DNA of 23,866 bases, taken from positions 1 through 23,866 of IMG/VR virus record IMGVR_UViG_3300048625_000333; one strand, 5' to 3'. Position numbers and translations under genes: made by a program. The stretch's first letter is position 1; every line of letters starts with the position of its first letter. This stretch comes from a virus. Of the stretch, positions 15,229-21,792 are shown one piece after another. The notes beneath the pieces are model-generated. The model was given only the letters and a program-made list of their open reading frames with translations. It did not search any database and had not been told where the DNA came from.

Positions 15229-15591
15229 TTATGCCACCTCATCTCTCAACAACAATCTAGCATCAGCCTCAGACATTCGCCCACGACGATTACCCCTACT
15301 CCTAAAAGCCTGACGCTCCTTAGGTGACATACCACCCCAAATACCATGCGTCTCATTATGTTTCAACGCATACTCCAAACATTGCAAACGAATCTCACAC
15401 AACGTATTACACAAAGCCTTAGCATTACCAACCTGCTCCTGGTCACCATAACCCCAAGACTCAGCAATATCAAAACCAAACTTCTCAGCATAAAACAAAT
15501 CAGGGGCACTAGCACAAGGAACCTGCCCACCAGCAACCTCAAACGCAAGGTCAGCTAACTTAGCAGCATCCGCACCACGCCTATCAAGCAT
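15229..15591 (-). CDS. WhiB-family Fe-S regulator with unusual Cys spacing
   Basis: A 120-residue protein from ATG at 15591 (15597 is equally possible). Four cysteines: C26 (QVPCASAPDLFY), C61 and C65 (ALCNTLC) and C71 (RLQC). The family signature GIWGG (residues 83-87) and a basic tail (RSRGNRRGR) follow. WhiB-like proteins bind a 4Fe-4S cluster and act with the primary sigma factor; phage copies can alter host septation and block superinfection. The usual spacing is C-x2-C-x5-C, but here it is C-x3-C-x5-C. It overlaps the upstream XRE gene by 8 bases, with a weak ribosome site, suggesting coupled translation. The family points firmly to an actinobacterial host. Confidence 0.9.
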   Translation of the reverse strand: MLDRRGADAAKLADLAFEVAGGQVPCASAPDLFYAEKFGFDIAESWGYGDQEQVGNAKALCNTLCEIRLQCLEYALKHNETHGIWGGMSPKERQAFRSRGNRRGRMSEADARLLLRDEVA

Positions 15592-15817
15592 TAGCATCAA
15601 TCTCATCAGCAACAGCACGCCACAAAGTTGAAGGCTCCATATGCATACCCCGAGCAATATCATTCACCATCGCAAACGAAGGAACCTTAGAACCCTTCTC
15701 AATCTCACTAAGATAAGCCTTAGAAATAGGCACACTCCAAGCAAGGTCAATGTTCTTCATACCCTTACCAACCCGCAACTTACGAATCGTAAAACCCAAC
15801 ACAGCATTATCTCTCAT
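15584..15817 (-). CDS. XRE-family HTH regulator (Cro/CI-like)
   Basis: A 77-residue, single-domain Cro/CI-type DNA-binding protein. The helix-turn-helix runs through IRKLRVGKGMKNIDLAWSVP and SKAYLSEIEKGSKVP, ending in FAMVNDIARGMHMEPSTLW, the classic order of the HTH_3 domain. There is no dimerisation or cleavage domain. The ATG at 15817 has a strong GGAGG site (8-base spacing) that lies inside the end of thyX, with an 11-base overlap. It is co-transcribed with WhiB immediately downstream, so the two regulators are probably produced together. Confidence 0.85.
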   Translation of the reverse strand: MRDNAVLGFTIRKLRVGKGMKNIDLAWSVPISKAYLSEIEKGSKVPSFAMVNDIARGMHMEPSTLWRAVADEIDANA

Positions 15818-16499
15818 TCTGAAAAACCTCCATCGACTTAGGAAAAGCCCGAACAGTCAACTCACGCACAGCCTTTGCATACTCTTGAATCTCAACCTGA
15901 GCATCATGCCCCAAACGCTGCTCCAAAAATGTCATAACACTTTGCAACGAAGCAGTCCAACGCCAACGAACATACATCCCATAAGCAGGTAAAAACAAAC
16001 GAGCAAGCTCAGGAGCAACACCCATGCCCATAGCCTGCTGATACTTCTCCACACCTTTATCAATGTGATACATCAAATCAGCAGTCAACATTATGCCCTT
16101 CTCCATATCCAAAGGAGCACCAGAACCCTGCTTAGAGCTCTCAGGCTTACTACGCCACTCCAACGAGTCTGGAACATAAAACTCTTCCTGCTCAGTAATG
16201 TAACGGCGAGATGATTCATTCCAACCATTCTGGTCATCAACATGAGTAGAAGACACCGCATACTTCCACCACTGACGAGCAACAAAGAGTGGCGCATAAA
16301 CCTCAAAAGTCAAGGCTGCATGACGGAAAGGGCTAGTGTGCCCCTCGCGGACAAGGAAGTCCAGCAGACCAGTGTCACGCTGAGAAAACTCAGTTGACTC
16401 CTTGTCATAGCTGACACGTGCAGCATTCACAACAGATAAGTCAGTGCCTAACTGGTCAACCAATCGGACATAGCCATAATCAAGAACATCTTTATTCAT
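15807..16499 (-). CDS. thyX: Flavin-dependent thymidylate synthase ThyX
   Basis: A 230-residue enzyme that makes dTMP from dUMP using methylene-tetrahydrofolate, FAD and NADPH. Recognisable parts are GHTSPFRHAALTFEV (residues 53-67), the variant ThyX motif starting ARQWWKYAVSSTH (from residue 74) and ending NESSRRY (94-100), and a C-terminal LRL-like helix. The motif differs from the textbook RHRx7S but retains the NE-S-RY half that binds dUMP. Length is typical. The start follows the helicase stop directly (TAAATG) with a GGGAG site. Phage ThyX supplements host dTMP during replication. Confidence 0.93.
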   Translation of the reverse strand: MNKDVLDYGYVRLVDQLGTDLSVVNAARVSYDKESTEFSQRDTGLLDFLVREGHTSPFRHAALTFEVYAPLFVARQWWKYAVSSTHVDDQNGWNESSRRYITEQEEFYVPDSLEWRSKPESSKQGSGAPLDMEKGIMLTADLMYHIDKGVEKYQQAMGMGVAPELARLFLPAYGMYVRWRWTASLQSVMTFLEQRLGHDAQVEIQEYAKAVRELTVRAFPKSMEVFQNER

Positions 16500-18020
16500 T
16501 TACTTCTCTCCCTTATTCAAACGGGCAAGAATGTCACGCCCAAACTCAACACCACGCGAACCATCCAACAGCTCACGAGTAACCTTATACCTCTTAGACA
16601 CCTGCTCCAAAATCGCTTGGTCAATCGTATTCTGAGCAATCAGATTCCAAATCGTCACATGATGCATGTTAGAAGCACGATGCACACGGTCCTCAATCTG
16701 CTCAATACGGTCAGGGTCATAAGGTGAGTCAAGCATAATCAAGTCATCGGCAGCATCAAGATTAATGCCCACACCCATAGACCCAGAAAGCAACACCACG
16801 CGAAGACCCGCAGTCTGAAACTCACGCTGAATAGATGCGCGAGCACTGTCACTTGCCCCACCATCCAACACAGCACTTTCAATACCTCTAACATCTAACT
16901 CCGCCTTAAGCCAGTGCAAAACTTTCGAGAAGGACGAGACGATGACAACCTTCGCACTGTTATCTGCCATGTCATCCCGTTCAGTAAATCCACGCTCATC
17001 GAACCACTCCAAAAGCCAGTCAAGTTTGGCTGAGTCTCCACCAACAACAGGGACAACACCACCGTCAACCTCTTTCCACGAACATGTGGATAACTGCCTC
17101 GCGCGAAGTGCAAAGACCATCGCTTCCCCACTGTCACGCTCTTCCACTTTGGCATCATAAATCTTCCTCACACTCTCCAACTGACGTAACGCATAAGCAG
17201 CCTGCTGCTCACGCCCCAACTCAACCTCAACATCCACATACCTCTTAGGAGGCAACTGCGGCAACACCTCCTGCTTAGTGCGACGAATCATCCACTGCTT
17301 ATCACGCTCCAGCCACACCTGCTCAGACTTCAAACCAGCAGGAACCTTCACAGTGCGAGTCCGAGAAACCTTCTGCTCATTCAACCAAAAGTTCTCCTCC
17401 AACCACACCCACTTAGAAGCAGGCATGTGCTCAGGATGCAAAAACATCCAAGTGCCATAACGGTTATCCAACTTGCCACGGTCAGGAGTCCCAGACACAG
17501 CCACACGAAAAGCATCCCTACCAAACTTCAACTGCAACAAACCCTTCCAAAAGTTGGTAAGTTTACGCGGGTCTTTGATAGGCAACACCATGTGCGACTC
17601 ATCCACAACAACAGCATCATAAGGTGTGCCAGCAATCTCAGGCACACGCAAACCCTTAGCCGTCATGTCAAGGGCGTTATGATTAGCCAACACAATCACC
17701 GGCACATCACCAAACACCTGCTTGAACTGCTTAGACTTCTGAGAAGCCGTGCCCTTGCTAACATCCACAACACCAACGTCATAACGAGGCTTCACAAACC
17801 GTTCAATAGTGTCACGCCAAGTAGTCTGCGCGTTAACAATAGGCGTCACAATCAAAATCGTAGAAGGCTTACCAAACAGCCCAGCCAACTCCAACCCAGC
17901 CAACACCTCCAACGTCTTACCCAACCCAGGTTGGTCAGCTAGCAGAATCCGTCTCGATTCTTTTATCCTGCTCGCTGCAACCTGCTGATAAGGATACAAA
18001 ACCTCATCAAACAAACTCAT
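16500..18020 (-). CDS. SNF2-like superfamily 2 DNA helicase/translocase
   Basis: A 506-residue protein with all helicase landmarks: Q-like LYPYQQVAASRI at the start, Walker A ADQPGLGKT (about residues 28-36), motif II DESH (140-143), motif III SGTP (176-179), and in the second RecA domain GVGINLD and QIEDRVHR near residues 420-445. The arrangement matches SNF2/RapA-type translocases carried by many phages, which remodel or unwind DNA during replication and recombination. The ATG overlaps the preceding gene by 4 bases (ATGA), so translation is coupled to the Cys-rich protein. Confidence 0.92.
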   Translation of the reverse strand: MSLFDEVLYPYQQVAASRIKESRRILLADQPGLGKTLEVLAGLELAGLFGKPSTILIVTPIVNAQTTWRDTIERFVKPRYDVGVVDVSKGTASQKSKQFKQVFGDVPVIVLANHNALDMTAKGLRVPEIAGTPYDAVVVDESHMVLPIKDPRKLTNFWKGLLQLKFGRDAFRVAVSGTPDRGKLDNRYGTWMFLHPEHMPASKWVWLEENFWLNEQKVSRTRTVKVPAGLKSEQVWLERDKQWMIRRTKQEVLPQLPPKRYVDVEVELGREQQAAYALRQLESVRKIYDAKVEERDSGEAMVFALRARQLSTCSWKEVDGGVVPVVGGDSAKLDWLLEWFDERGFTERDDMADNSAKVVIVSSFSKVLHWLKAELDVRGIESAVLDGGASDSARASIQREFQTAGLRVVLLSGSMGVGINLDAADDLIMLDSPYDPDRIEQIEDRVHRASNMHHVTIWNLIAQNTIDQAILEQVSKRYKVTRELLDGSRGVEFGRDILARLNKGEK

Positions 18021-18301
18021 TTCCCAGCTGCACTCTCATAATCGTTATCACAGTGGCATGCGTTAGTAGTAGAAGCACCACACCACGAACAACCATTATC
18101 CTCAGTTGCTAGGCAAGTGCCACAGCCCTCATCAGAACAAAGAATACAAAACACATCAGACTTAGCTTTCTCAGCCTTTTCCTCACACCCATTAGTGTCA
18201 CGGCAAGCCTTCACAGCCAACCCACACGTATTACAAGGAGGCAAATACTTATCATCAGTGAACACACTCTTAGAGTTCGTGTGAATCCAAACATACGCCA
18301 T
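18017..18301 (-). CDS. Cysteine-rich zinc-binding small protein
   Basis: A 94-residue protein with about fourteen cysteines in repeated pairs: CNTC, then CRDTNGC, CILC, CGTC, CSWC and a final CHC. This suggests several zinc ribbons or knuckles and no other domain. Start (TAATG) and stop (ATGA) are coupled to the genes on both sides. A role as zinc-binding partner of the downstream helicase is a reasonable inference from the tight coupling, but no family was recognised. Confidence 0.75.
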   Translation of the reverse strand: MAYVWIHTNSKSVFTDDKYLPPCNTCGLAVKACRDTNGCEEKAEKAKSDVFCILCSDEGCGTCLATEDNGCSWCGASTTNACHCDNDYESAAGK

Positions 18302-18681
18302 TAGTGCACCGTCAATCGTGACTTGTTCGAACGCTTGAACATCTCAGGATAATCAGCCACATCAAAATGCTCCTTCACATACTCAGTGTTTACAGCAGTC
18401 TCACGCCAACGAGCAATACTCGCAACCTTCGCACCATGCACAAGGAGAACATCCTTGGAACCAATAGCATCCTTGATAATCGCATCAATGGCATCCTTAC
18501 GAGCCTTCAACGCCTTCAACTGGTCATCCAAATCACCACGCTCAGCCAACAACTCATTAGCCAAAACCGCGTCAGCAACCTCCACAGCCTTCTTATCATC
18601 CTTAGTAGCCTTAGGCACGCCAGTAACCAAACGCTCCTTAGCCTCAGCCACCAAAATACCATACTCTTCAATGCTTTTCAT
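18301..18681 (-). CDS. Coiled-coil protein of replication/recombination operon
   Basis: A 126-residue protein. Residues 25-75 form a long charged helix, likely a coiled coil (LANELLAERGDLDDQLKALK). A small beta region (VLLVHGAKVASIARWRE) and an ending RSNKSRLTVH follow. Small proteins with this layout, a helix then 'V--W-------D...Y---------L-V', accompany RecB/Cas4-like nucleases in many actinophages, with no established function. The ATG at 18681 has a clear AAAGGAG site. The gene order suggests a recombination accessory. Confidence 0.7.
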   Translation of the reverse strand: MKSIEEYGILVAEAKERLVTGVPKATKDDKKAVEVADAVLANELLAERGDLDDQLKALKARKDAIDAIIKDAIGSKDVLLVHGAKVASIARWRETAVNTEYVKEHFDVADYPEMFKRSNKSRLTVH

Positions 18682-18684
18682 GCT

Positions 18685-18927
18685 TTACTCCTTTACTTGC
18701 TTTTCAATAATGTCTAACAGAACTGCTTGCGTAACAAACCTAACGTTATCCGAATCAGGTGTCAAGAACCCAACATGAAACATGTTCCTAATAGTCCTAC
18801 CCTGATGAACAGTCATAACAACATCACCACGCACCCACGAACCCACATACATAGGATTCCCACCCACATACTCATTCCATCCGTGAAACTGCAACGAATC
18901 CCTAATACTCTTACTCAACACTTTCAT
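18685..18927 (-). CDS. Hypothetical small protein
   Basis: An 80-residue protein, mixed alpha/beta, with a Trp/Gly/Met-rich middle (FHGWNEYVGGNPMYVGSWVR) and a helical end. No family recognised. ATG at 18927 has GAAAGG about 8 bases upstream. It is the first gene after the hairpin at 18994-19032 and has the TTTACACCCGACC leader repeat 24 bases before its start, so it may begin a new transcript. Confidence 0.65.
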   Translation of the reverse strand: MKVLSKSIRDSLQFHGWNEYVGGNPMYVGSWVRGDVVMTVHQGRTIRNMFHVGFLTPDSDNVRFVTQAVLLDIIEKQVKE

Positions 18928-18951
18928 GTGCTATCCTTTCAATACACCTTT

Positions 18952-18964
18952 GGTCGGGTGTAAA
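18952..18964 (-). repeat. Leader repeat copy 1, TTTACACCCGACC
   Basis: On the minus strand TTTACACCCGACC lies 24 bases before the start of the 80-residue gene. The same 13 bases occur at 19514-19526 before another start. Here it also forms part of a 6-base inverted repeat (TACACC with GGTGTA). It may be a regulatory site or a duplicated leader. Confidence 0.6.
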
Positions 18965-18993
18965 AAGCTCTTACCTTTCGGGAGCAGTTGGTC

Positions 18994-19032
18994 GCAAAAC
19001 CCCTCTAGCAAATAACGGCAGAGGGGTTTTGC
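18994..19032. terminator. Perfect-stem terminator
   Basis: GCAAAACCCCTCT (18994-19006) pairs with AGAGGGGTTTTGC (19020-19032), a 13-base stem with a 13-base loop. It is just past the stop of the leftward gene at 19039, so it should stop or reduce leftward transcription. T-runs lie inside the arms (GGGGTTTT) on both strands. Confidence 0.75.
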
Positions 19033-19038
19033 TTTACC

Positions 19039-19296
19039 CTAAACTTCCTCTACACCATCCGCATCAATAATGAACGTGCGAACATCAATCTGACCAGCTA
19101 AGGCAGTTATGTCCCTGATTCGCTTGGCTTGCTTGTTGCGCTTGCGTGTGATGTAGCGGGCAAAATCCAACTTGGCATGGTCTAGTTCGCCGTCAAGTTT
19201 CTCCCAGTCCTTATCAAGCCAGTTGGTCGTGTCAAACATACCAACCTTCTCAGTGCCCCAGTTGCCATACTCAGACACATACAAGTTCTTACCCAT
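19039..19296 (-). CDS. Hypothetical small basic protein
   Basis: An 85-residue protein with a Trp-rich N-terminal half (NWGTEKVGMFDTTNWLDKDW), a highly basic helix (ARYITRKRNKQAKRIRDI) and an acidic end (DADGVEEV). The basic helix could bind nucleic acid, but no family is recognised. ATG at 19296 overlaps the upstream stop by one base (TGATG); GTG at 19299 is an alternative. A terminator follows. Confidence 0.65.
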   Translation of the reverse strand: MGKNLYVSEYGNWGTEKVGMFDTTNWLDKDWEKLDGELDHAKLDFARYITRKRNKQAKRIRDITALAGQIDVRTFIIDADGVEEV

Positions 19297-19499
19297 CACT
19301 CGCTCACATCCTCAACTGAAGACAAATCAACCTCAAGGTCAAACGCCTTATCCTTGAAACCAAAACCAACCAAATCAGTAAGGTCAACCTCAGCCAACTG
19401 AACCTGGTCCAACAACTCACGAGCCTGCTCCAAAGACTCAGCCTCAAACCAACCCTTGAACGTGTAGGTCTCCGAATACCAAAACGAATACTCTTTCAT
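19296..19499 (-). CDS. Hypothetical small acidic protein
   Basis: A 67-residue acidic protein from ATG at 19499, selected for its AAAGGAG site; a longer frame would begin before the leader repeat. It begins MKEYSFWYSETYTFKGWFEA, followed by a helix SLEQARELLDQV and an acidic beta/turn end. The layout (aromatic strand, 'A-S-E-A---' helix, strand) is shared with several other small proteins in the window, for example at 20843 and 21371. Function unknown. Confidence 0.65.
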   Translation of the reverse strand: MKEYSFWYSETYTFKGWFEAESLEQARELLDQVQLAEVDLTDLVGFGFKDKAFDLEVDLSSVEDVSE

Positions 19500-19513
19500 T
19501 TGCTTCTCCTTTA

Positions 19514-19526
19514 GGTCGGGTGTAAA
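19514..19526 (-). repeat. Leader repeat copy 2, TTTACACCCGACC
   Basis: Identical to 18952-18964. It lies just after the stop of the HTH gene and 15 bases before the start of the 67-residue gene. Both copies are followed by AAAGG. Confidence 0.6.
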
Positions 19527-19528
19527 CA

Positions 19529-20101
19529 TTACTTCTTCTCATTCAACGGCGGAACAGCACCAACAGGAACAACAGCCAACTCATCAGCCGACAAATTGAA
19601 CCCCTGCTGGTCATTCAAAATCATGCGACAAACAAGAACAGCAGTCGGAAACCAACTAATGTCATCCCAACGGTCATTCTTCTTCACATAATCAGCACGA
19701 ACAGTAAGCCACATAGGCTCCCAAACCTTCGTAACATACCCAGCATGCTTATCAATCTGCGACTCCAACCAAGAACACACATTCTCAGAAGTAAACCGCG
19801 ACAACACAGTCATACCATTCGACTTCTCCAAATCATTCGCACTGGTCTCAGCAATCGGGAACTCACGGTCAAGGTCAGTCATACGATACACACCAGTCTG
19901 AACACCATTACGTTCAATCCAAGCCTGAACCACAACTTTGCGGTAATAAGACGTGCCACCAAGTTGAATAGAACCAAACGGGGCAAGGTGAGAACGCGAA
20001 TCAGTCCGCCAATTTCGCAACTGATTCATGGTGAAATGTGTAGCGTCTGAAACTTCCTTCGCGGAAAGCAAGTCTCCGTAAGTAGGGTGAAAGTGGGGCA
20101 T
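19529..20101 (-). CDS. Excisionase/MerR-like HTH protein
   Basis: A 190-residue protein from ATG at 20101, chosen for its AAAGGAG site. The N-terminal 60 residues form a winged-helix of the MerR/excisionase type: LLSAKEVSDATHFTMNQLRN, then W-R, a wing with GGTSYYRK and a following helix VVVQAWIERNG. The C-terminal 120 residues, with WLESQIDKHAGYVTKVWEPM, are not recognised. It is the first gene leftward of the AT-rich origin, so it likely reads from a promoter within that region and may act on the origin, on its own promoter or in recombination. No integrase is visible in this window. Confidence 0.75.
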   Translation of the reverse strand: MPHFHPTYGDLLSAKEVSDATHFTMNQLRNWRTDSRSHLAPFGSIQLGGTSYYRKVVVQAWIERNGVQTGVYRMTDLDREFPIAETSANDLEKSNGMTVLSRFTSENVCSWLESQIDKHAGYVTKVWEPMWLTVRADYVKKNDRWDDISWFPTAVLVCRMILNDQQGFNLSADELAVVPVGAVPPLNEKK

Positions 20102-20149
20102 AATGTCTCCTTTGAGTAAATGAGTTGAAGTCACTGCGACATCAACTAA

Positions 20150-20403
20150 ATGCTATTTTATGGGGTATTTTTGTTGTTTTGGAACATTTGCTAAAAAAAG
20201 TTTGAAAAAAAATCCCTTATTTTTAGCGGTTTTCACAGATTTTGTATAGATTTCTAAGTCGGTCTATATAGTGAGAAAAAAAAACCTACTCAATGATTAT
20301 CTAGTAGTTTAGTAGATTTTATTTTTTACATAGGCGAAGCGACTACGGATTTTGAAAAAAGTTATCCACAGAGTTATCCACAGGCTAGAACAGTTGTGGA
20401 TAA
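20150..20403. other. Putative replication origin: AT-rich region plus three DnaA boxes
   Basis: Three exact DnaA boxes lie within 42 bases: TTATCCACA at 20362-20370 and 20374-20382 (direct, 12 bases apart) and its reverse complement TGTGGATAA at 20395-20403. Beside them, 20150-20345 is a very AT-rich stretch with A/T runs and TTTGAAAAAA repeated at 20201-20210 and 20351-20360, a good unwinding element. The gap separates two leftward operons, one of which encodes the primase-helicase. Together this suggests a DnaA-dependent origin used by the phage. The minus strand also has a weak TAAAAT -10-like box near 20156 that could serve the HTH gene. Confidence 0.75.
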
Positions 20404-20546
20404 CTTAGCAGTTGCCTAACCACGTTCACGGGGTCCGCGTCATCCGCGTCAAAAAGCACACGCAAGAAACGGTCCTCCCCACAAGACGGGCAAAACTCCA
20501 CGTCAGACACATTCGGACTATTCCATCCGCAAGAATCACAAATCAT
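20385..20546 (-). CDS. 53-residue zinc-ribbon micro-protein
   Basis: Read from ATG at 20546: MICDSCGWNSPNVSD, then FCPSCGEDRF and an acidic helix (FDADDADPVNVVRQL). The two CxxC pairs form a zinc ribbon. AGGA precedes the start, and the start overlaps the upstream stop by one base (TGATG). The last codons encode SYPQLF and contain a DnaA box, so coding and origin sequence overlap. It is the last gene of the micro-gene operon. Confidence 0.7.
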   Translation of the reverse strand: MICDSCGWNSPNVSDVEFCPSCGEDRFLRVLFDADDADPVNVVRQLLSYPQLF

Positions 20547-20698
20547 CACGCACGTCCTAACATGACAAGCACAGTTTGAAAAGCGTCATACTCACCTTGG
20601 TGATAGTTAGCGTCATCAGTCATCGTAGACATCTCATAATCTTTATCGGCACGATTCAACTCCTCAATCAGCCAAGCACGAAAATCTTTCTCATTCAT
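20546..20698 (-). CDS. 50-residue helical micro-protein
   Basis: Read from ATG at 20698 with a GGAGG site (8-base spacing). The sequence starts MNEKDFRAWLIEELNRADKD and ends VLVMLGRA; it is mostly helical and acidic, with no cysteine. The start overlaps the upstream stop (TAATG) and the stop overlaps the next start (TGATG). The good ribosome site and coupling support it as a gene; function unknown. Confidence 0.65.
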   Translation of the reverse strand: MNEKDFRAWLIEELNRADKDYEMSTMTDDANYHQGEYDAFQTVLVMLGRA

Positions 20699-20838
20699 TA
20701 GTAAGCCTCCAAATCTTCAACAGGTTCAATAACCCACGGGGAATGGGATTTCGGGGTAACGCCAAAGTGACGGCGAGCATAACAAAACTCACCAGATAAA
20801 ATCGCGGTCATGTCCTGTTGGCAATAAGCGCACATCAT
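20698..20838 (-). CDS. 46-residue Cys-containing micro-protein
   Basis: Read from ATG at 20838 (or 20835): MMCAYCQQDMTAILSGEFCY, a basic turn (ARRHFG) and a C-terminal acidic end. CAYC plus a later Cys and His could form one zinc site. A G-run upstream serves as ribosome site. Its stop is coupled to the next start by TAATG. Function unknown. Confidence 0.6.
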   Translation of the reverse strand: MMCAYCQQDMTAILSGEFCYARRHFGVTPKSHSPWVIEPVEDLEAY

Positions 20839-20842
20839 ACGA

Positions 20843-21061
20843 TTACATCCCCCCGTATACGCCAACAAGGCGGGCGTTTATCTCTAAAGGCTCATCTGAC
20901 AAGACGGGCAGTTTATAAGAGGCATAGCGTAACGCCTCCTCTGGGTTACGGGCAACAACTGACACGCTGACAAGGTAATCAACGAAGCAGTAGTTTATTT
21001 CCCAGTCACCGTCTAAGTAATCTGGCAGTTCTCTGCCGTCAATGTTGATAACAGTTTCCAT
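20843..21061 (-). CDS. Hypothetical small alpha/beta protein
   Basis: A 72-residue protein from ATG at 21061 with GAGGAG 8 bases upstream; an in-frame TTG two codons earlier is a poorer start. It begins METVINIDGRELPDYLDGDW and has a strand-helix-strand part (VSVVARNPEEALRYASYKLP), a layout shared with the small proteins at 19296 and 21371. Acidic. Function unknown. Confidence 0.7.
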   Translation of the reverse strand: METVINIDGRELPDYLDGDWEINYCFVDYLVSVSVVARNPEEALRYASYKLPVLSDEPLEINARLVGVYGGM

Positions 21062-21063
21062 AA

Positions 21064-21171
21064 TCAAATCTCCTCTAGTTCGTTAGTTAGAAAATACCCA
21101 CACTCTGGGCAGTCGTGGCGATGAATGTTAGCGAGAAATACCTCAGCGCAATAAGGGCAAAAATAAGGCAT
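21064..21171 (-). CDS. 35-residue zinc-ribbon micro-protein
   Basis: Read from ATG at 21171: MPYFCPYCAEVFLANIHRHD, then CPECGYFL and a short acidic tail. CPYC and CPEC with intervening His make a minimal zinc ribbon or rubredoxin-like knuckle. A GGAGG site lies about 9 bases upstream and the start overlaps the preceding stop by one base (TAATG). Short, but the motif and coupling support it. Confidence 0.7.
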   Translation of the reverse strand: MPYFCPYCAEVFLANIHRHDCPECGYFLTNELEEI

Positions 21172-21371
21172 TAGTAAGTCGCCTCCGAATCGTAGCCACA
21201 CTCTGGGCAAACATAAGGCTCCCCGTTAGCGAGCGGCGGGTAAAGTTGCTCCTCGCAACAATCACACGCATAAACAATAGGGTTACACGCCTTACAGGTG
21301 TAGGCTCCGCAACCGTAGCTGCTCCGTGTAGCCTCTAACTCGGCAACCTGCTTATCAGTTAGCGGGGGCAT
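21171..21371 (-). CDS. 66-residue multi-cysteine zinc-finger protein
   Basis: Starts MPPLTDKQVAELEATRSSYG, then cysteines in the order CGAYTCKAC, CDCCEEQ and CPECGYDS. Eight cysteines could hold two zinc ions, similar to rubredoxin-like or DnaJ-type knuckles. The start overlaps the upstream stop (TAATG); AGGCGGGTG is a modest ribosome site. Function unknown; nucleic-acid or protein binding is possible. Confidence 0.7.
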   Translation of the reverse strand: MPPLTDKQVAELEATRSSYGCGAYTCKACNPIVYACDCCEEQLYPPLANGEPYVCPECGYDSEATY

Positions 21372-21544
21372 TAGTTCACCCGCCTAACCGACAGCACAGC
21401 ATTACGCGGGGCGAGTTCAATGGCAAGGATGTTTCTAATCGCCTGCTCCTCGCTTGTCGCGTTAGTTTGAATAGTTACCTTGCCTTTATCGTGCTTGAGA
21501 GTGACGGCATAAATGCCGATTCCAAAAGTCTCTAGAGTTGTCAT
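21371..21544 (-). CDS. Hypothetical small alpha/beta protein
   Basis: A 57-residue protein from ATG at 21544, chosen because it overlaps the upstream stop (TAATG) and has GAGGAC upstream. It has two beta strands (IGIYAVTLKHDKGKVTIQTN), a helix (SEEQAIRNILAIEL) and a final strand with VLSVRRVN. This beta-beta-alpha-beta arrangement recurs in the neighbouring small genes. Function unknown. Confidence 0.65.
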   Translation of the reverse strand: MTTLETFGIGIYAVTLKHDKGKVTIQTNATSEEQAIRNILAIELAPRNAVLSVRRVN

Positions 21545-21792
21545 TAGTCTTCGTCCTCGTCTGGCATAAAAATGCCCCATTCTGCTAGTTGGTATTCAAT
21601 AGAATCCTCGTCAAACCCTGCCTCTGATAGGGCGGTAAACGCCCCCTCGAAAACGCTTTCAACGATTGCGTAAGCGTCATGCAAGGTGTCAAAATCGTCA
21701 CCCGTCCAACGGCTTACTTGAATCTGCCAACCCTGTAAACGGTTGTCTACGGTCATCTGCCAGTCATGGCTAGGTGTCGAATAAATGGTCAT
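21544..21792 (-). CDS. Hypothetical small acidic protein
   Basis: An 82-residue protein, strongly acidic at the end (MPDEDED). It begins MTIYSTPSHDWQMTVDNRLQ and has a helical middle (DAYAIVESVFEGAFTALSEA). The start is coupled to the preceding stop (TAATG) with GGGAGTG as ribosome site. Short acidic phage proteins can be DNA mimics or enzyme inhibitors, but nothing specific supports that here. Confidence 0.65.
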   Translation of the reverse strand: MTIYSTPSHDWQMTVDNRLQGWQIQVSRWTGDDFDTLHDAYAIVESVFEGAFTALSEAGFDEDSIEYQLAEWGIFMPDEDED

